A stretch of 17,980 nucleotides of DNA, from contig CAYJHC010000034.1 in NCBI GenBank assembly GCA_964370075.1, forward strand, positions 1 to 17,980, read 5' to 3'. This DNA comes from CAYJHC01 sp964370075 (GTDB lineage Bacteria; Bacillota; Clostridia; Peptostreptococcales; Anaerovoracaceae). This document shows, piece after piece, positions 15,490 to 17,980 of this stretch (positions are counted from its first letter, which is position 1; the number at the start of each line of letters is the position of its first letter). Under the pieces are notes generated by a model. The model had not been told where the DNA came from. It did not search any database and saw nothing but the letters and a program-made list of their open reading frames with translations. The position numbers and the translations under genes were made by a program.

Positions 15490-17181
15490 ATGGATGCGGT
15501 ATTAAGAAATGCAAGAATATATACATCTGATGAAAATCAAAAATGGGCAGATACTCTTGTAATATCCGATGATAAAATTGCATATGTTGGTGGAAATGAA
15601 GAAACTAAATGGAGACATTTAGTTTCTTCGAATACGCTAGAATTTGATTTAAAAGGGAAGATGATTATTCCTGGAATTGTAGATAGTCATATTCACCCAG
15701 CTATGATAGCACAAAGTAATTGGCATGTAAAACTTCCTTGGACTGAAGATGTTAATGTGCTGCTTGAATTTGTAAAGGCGTACGCCGAAAAACATCCGAA
15801 AGAAGAGATCCCTTTCCTATATTTTGAATATTATCCTACTAGTATGTTTGGTGAAACTGGTCCGACAAAAGAGTTATTAGATAGCGCCGTATCAGATAGG
15901 CCTTGCTTGTGCCAGGACTTTGGTGAGCATCTTCATTGGGTCAACACCAAAATGTTAGAGCTTATGGAAGTAGATAAGAACACTCCAGATCCAGTGCCAG
16001 GCCTTGAAATGTTTGTGAGAGACGAAGAGGGTCAACCTACAGGATGGCTTAAAGAACTTGTATGGGGGCGCTTTAGTGAAAAATTATATGAAAACATTGG
16101 TTGGGTTCCTCCTATTGAATTAACAGAAAAAACAATGATGCCATTCTTTAATTTTTTAAGTGAGCATGGAATTACTGCTATAGCAGATGGAATTACAGAA
16201 GGAGAAGAGCAACTAGAAACTATCTATAAATTAGATAAAGAAGGAAAACTGAAAGTTTACTTTGACGGAATAATAAGATTTTGGGGCATTAAAGATTTGC
16301 CGGATAAAATTAATGAGGCGAAAAATCTTAATGAGAAATATGGAACAAAGCATATTAAGGTGAATAGTATGAAACTGTTTTTAGATGGAACTAATGAATC
16401 TGGAAACAGTGCATCCTTAGAGCCGCATATAAATGATCCGTCTAAGACTAATTTTGGAGAAATAAAAATGGAAGAGGAAGAATTAGTTCGATGTTTCTTG
16501 CTTTGCAACGATGAAAAAGTTGATATGCAAATACATGTAGTAGGAGACAGAGGCTTCCGGGTAGCTTGCAATGCTGTAGAAGAGGCGCAGAAGATAACAA
16601 AGCGCTTAGAGAAAAATTGGGATATGCAAGTTATATTAGCACATTGTGAAATAGTTGATCCTGAAGACATGGAAAGGCCTGCTAAACTGGGAATAACAAT
16701 TAATTGGAGTTGCCACTGGTCGGGGGGGTATTTTGGTGAAGAAGCTTTGAGTTATTTTTCTAAAGAAAAATGGGAAAGGATGTACCAATTTAATCCTATG
16801 ATTGAAAGCGGAGCCTTAGTTGCTTTTTCTAGTGATGTTGTGACTAACTATGAACTACATAGGGCGGATCCTTTCTTTGGTATGCAAACTGCCATAACAA
16901 GAGTTGACTTGGAATTTCCATTGGACAGTGAGAAATACCCTGATAGTGTAAGGCCTCCAACTTCTGCTAAGATTAATAGAGATTATCTCATAAAGGGATA
17001 TACTATCAATGGGGCGAGGCAGCTTAGGTGGGAAAATGAAATGGGAACAATAGAAGTTGGAAAAAAAGCAAATCTGAATATTATTTCGGACGATTTTTTT
17101 CAAGTTTCAGAAACCGACATACACAAAATTAAATTTGAGACCGTAATATTTGACGGAGAAATAGTATTTGGAAGCCTATAG
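15490..17181 (+). CDS. YtcJ-like amidohydrolase (Amidohydro_3), number 2
   Basis: A 563-residue cytoplasmic metal hydrolase of the same family as amidohydrolase 1. It has the N-terminal RNARIYTSDEN strand, GIVDSHIHP with His67 and His69, VNSMKLFLDGT with the probable carbamylated lysine, MQIHVVGDRGF, VILAHCEIV, and FSSDVV with the catalytic aspartate. The end (GTIEVGKKANLNIISDDFF) completes the beta-sandwich. It has an insertion rich in aromatic residues (NWSCHWSGGYFGEEALSYF) that may line the pocket. By eye the two enzymes share the motifs but are otherwise distant, so they are paralogues with probably different or successive substrates. Ribosome site AGAGGAG. It follows the APC permease within one operon and is terminated at 17257-17293. 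Confidence 0.88.
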   Translation: MDAVLRNARIYTSDENQKWADTLVISDDKIAYVGGNEETKWRHLVSSNTLEFDLKGKMIIPGIVDSHIHPAMIAQSNWHVKLPWTEDVNVLLEFVKAYAEKHPKEEIPFLYFEYYPTSMFGETGPTKELLDSAVSDRPCLCQDFGEHLHWVNTKMLELMEVDKNTPDPVPGLEMFVRDEEGQPTGWLKELVWGRFSEKLYENIGWVPPIELTEKTMMPFFNFLSEHGITAIADGITEGEEQLETIYKLDKEGKLKVYFDGIIRFWGIKDLPDKINEAKNLNEKYGTKHIKVNSMKLFLDGTNESGNSASLEPHINDPSKTNFGEIKMEEEELVRCFLLCNDEKVDMQIHVVGDRGFRVACNAVEEAQKITKRLEKNWDMQVILAHCEIVDPEDMERPAKLGITINWSCHWSGGYFGEEALSYFSKEKWERMYQFNPMIESGALVAFSSDVVTNYELHRADPFFGMQTAITRVDLEFPLDSEKYPDSVRPPTSAKINRDYLIKGYTINGARQLRWENEMGTIEVGKKANLNIISDDFFQVSETDIHKIKFETVIFDGEIVFGSL

Positions 17182-17225
17182 CTTTTGATAAAACTGCGCC
17201 ATTTGATTCTTTTGAAGAGTAGGCC

Positions 17226-17234
17226 TGTTATAAT
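17226..17234 (+). promoter_or_regulatory. Extended -10 promoter upstream of the prepilin leader terminator
   Basis: TGTTATAAT fits the extended -10 consensus (TG, one base, TATAAT) exactly. No -35 box sits at the proper distance; TTGATT at 17203-17208 is 20 bp away. A start near 17241 would run into the terminator at 17257-17293 within about 50 bases. Confidence 0.5.
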
Positions 17235-17256
17235 CACTAGTAAGCCAACCATGGAT

Positions 17257-17293
17257 AAAAAGCTTAAATTTATTGTAAATTTAAGCTTTTTTT
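17257..17293. terminator. Strong bidirectional hairpin terminator before the prepilin gene
   Basis: A 16-bp perfect stem: AAAAAGCTTAAATTTA at 17257-17272 and TAAATTTAAGCTTTTT at 17276-17291 around TTG, with more Ts after. The As on the left make it work in both directions. It ends the unit 2 operon and stands 65 bases before the prepilin start. Confidence 0.9.
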
Positions 17294-17358
17294 GATACAC
17301 TAGTAGGGGAAATGGCTAGATAACTAAGGAATATAAGAGTAAGAAAGAGAATAGGGAT

Positions 17359-17892
17359 ATGAGAAGAGGTTGGAAAAATTTAAGCAAGGGATTTACCCTT
17401 ATGGAGGTAATTGTTGTAATTGCAATATTAGCAATACTAGCAGCTGTTGCAGTGCCAACGATTAGTGGATATATAGAAAAATCAAAGGAAACTGCAGATT
17501 TACAAAGTGCTAGAAGTATTCTTACAGCGCTAACAACAGTATATGCTTTAAATACTGGGATTGTTCCAGAGGGAGGGCGTATAGTTGTTCGATGGGATAC
17601 AAGTGTAGGTGGAGGATCACCAGCGGGAAAAGGTGATGTAGTAATTGAACATAGAACCTTTGGGAACTTTCATACGGCGGCAGATGGTACTTGGATAGCA
17701 GCTTTTAGAACCAAGTTTGATGAATATATGGAAAAAAATGCATTGGGAGATGCAACATCAAAGAAAAGCCAAAATTCAGATTTGCTAATATGGTATGACA
17801 CGGCTACAGGAGACATGTACACTCATACAGCCTATATGGCAGACTGGGGAGAAGATGGTATTGGATTAGACTTGGAGCCAGATGTGTTCTAA
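17359..17892 (+). CDS. Type IV prepilin-like protein
   Basis: A 177-residue class III-type prepilin. The N-terminus has the short positive leader MRRGWKNLSKG and the prepilin peptidase site G11/F12, then FTLMEVIVVIAILAILAAVAVPTISGYIEKSKETAD, with Glu16 as the mature Glu5 and a long hydrophobic helix that both spans the membrane and packs in the fibre core. The globular part (about 50-177) is not recognised and ends in acidic ...GLDLEPDVF. The length suits a major or minor pilin or a pseudopilin. The gene stands alone between two terminators with no pilus assembly gene in the window. Its ribosome site is weak: AGGG is only two bases from the ATG, and GAAAGAG is further away. The start is set by the leader peptide. 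Processing and assembly would depend on genes elsewhere. Confidence 0.9.
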   Translation: MRRGWKNLSKGFTLMEVIVVIAILAILAAVAVPTISGYIEKSKETADLQSARSILTALTTVYALNTGIVPEGGRIVVRWDTSVGGGSPAGKGDVVIEHRTFGNFHTAADGTWIAAFRTKFDEYMEKNALGDATSKKSQNSDLLIWYDTATGDMYTHTAYMADWGEDGIGLDLEPDVF

Positions 17893-17929
17893 GGAGAAAA
17901 GCTAAACTTGAAACGGTCTCATTAAAAAA

Positions 17930-17962
17930 CAGGTACGCATTATTTATGCATACCTGCCTTTT
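17930..17962 (+). terminator. Rho-independent terminator after prepilin gene
   Basis: An 11-bp stem with one C-A mismatch (CAGGTACGCAT at 17930-17940, ATGCATACCTG at 17946-17956), five-base loop, then CCTTTT. It closes the single-gene prepilin unit. Confidence 0.8.
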
Positions 17963-17980
17963 AAAGTTGTTTTTATTATT

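Noticed and set aside
17893..17980. A further pilus gene after the prepilin
   Set aside because: The only start (TTG near 17909) stops after a few codons and a terminator follows at 17930-17962.

Overview
This is an AT-rich window (low GC by eye) with strong purine-rich ribosome binding sites, Gram-positive-type promoters and U-tailed hairpin terminators. Together with an iron-sulfur cysteine desulfidase/serine dehydratase-like enzyme, InlB/MBG-type surface repeats and a type IV prepilin, this points to an anaerobic, amino-acid-using member of the Bacillota, most likely class Clostridia. I cannot name the genus. There are no rRNA or tRNA genes, no CRISPR array, and no transposase or phage gene.

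Left part (1-3938). An HxlR-type regulator with a cysteine-rich N-terminus (minus strand) is divergent from a small flavin-type split-barrel protein (plus strand); their two promoters overlap at the -10 boxes. Behind a terminator lies a 726-residue secreted, membrane-anchored surface protein with InlB-like and MBG-like repeats and three C-terminal membrane helices, closed by a very strong terminator.

Central part (3939-17181). This reads as a catabolic locus built from two parallel units, each with an AraC regulator, a transporter and a YtcJ-like amidohydrolase. Unit 1: a 563-residue AraC regulator with a large C-terminal extension (minus strand), divergent from a GPH-type cation symporter, amidohydrolase 1, a thioredoxin-like protein, an M20 amidase (N-acyl-amino-acid deacylase type) and a CyuA-like Fe-S lyase, all on the plus strand. 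Unit 2: a second AraC regulator with its own terminator, then an APC amino-acid permease and amidohydrolase 2. An AlkD-like DNA glycosylase gene on the minus strand separates the units. The gene content suggests uptake of amide-bonded amino-acid derivatives, hydrolysis by the amidohydrolases and M20 enzyme, and lyase breakdown of the released amino acid, possibly cysteine or a related sulfur or beta-substituted amino acid, with thioredoxin supplying reductant. The substrate is not determined by the sequence.

Right end (17182-17980). A solitary type IV prepilin-like gene lies between two terminators. An extended -10 promoter sits just upstream of the first of these, giving an attenuator-like layout.
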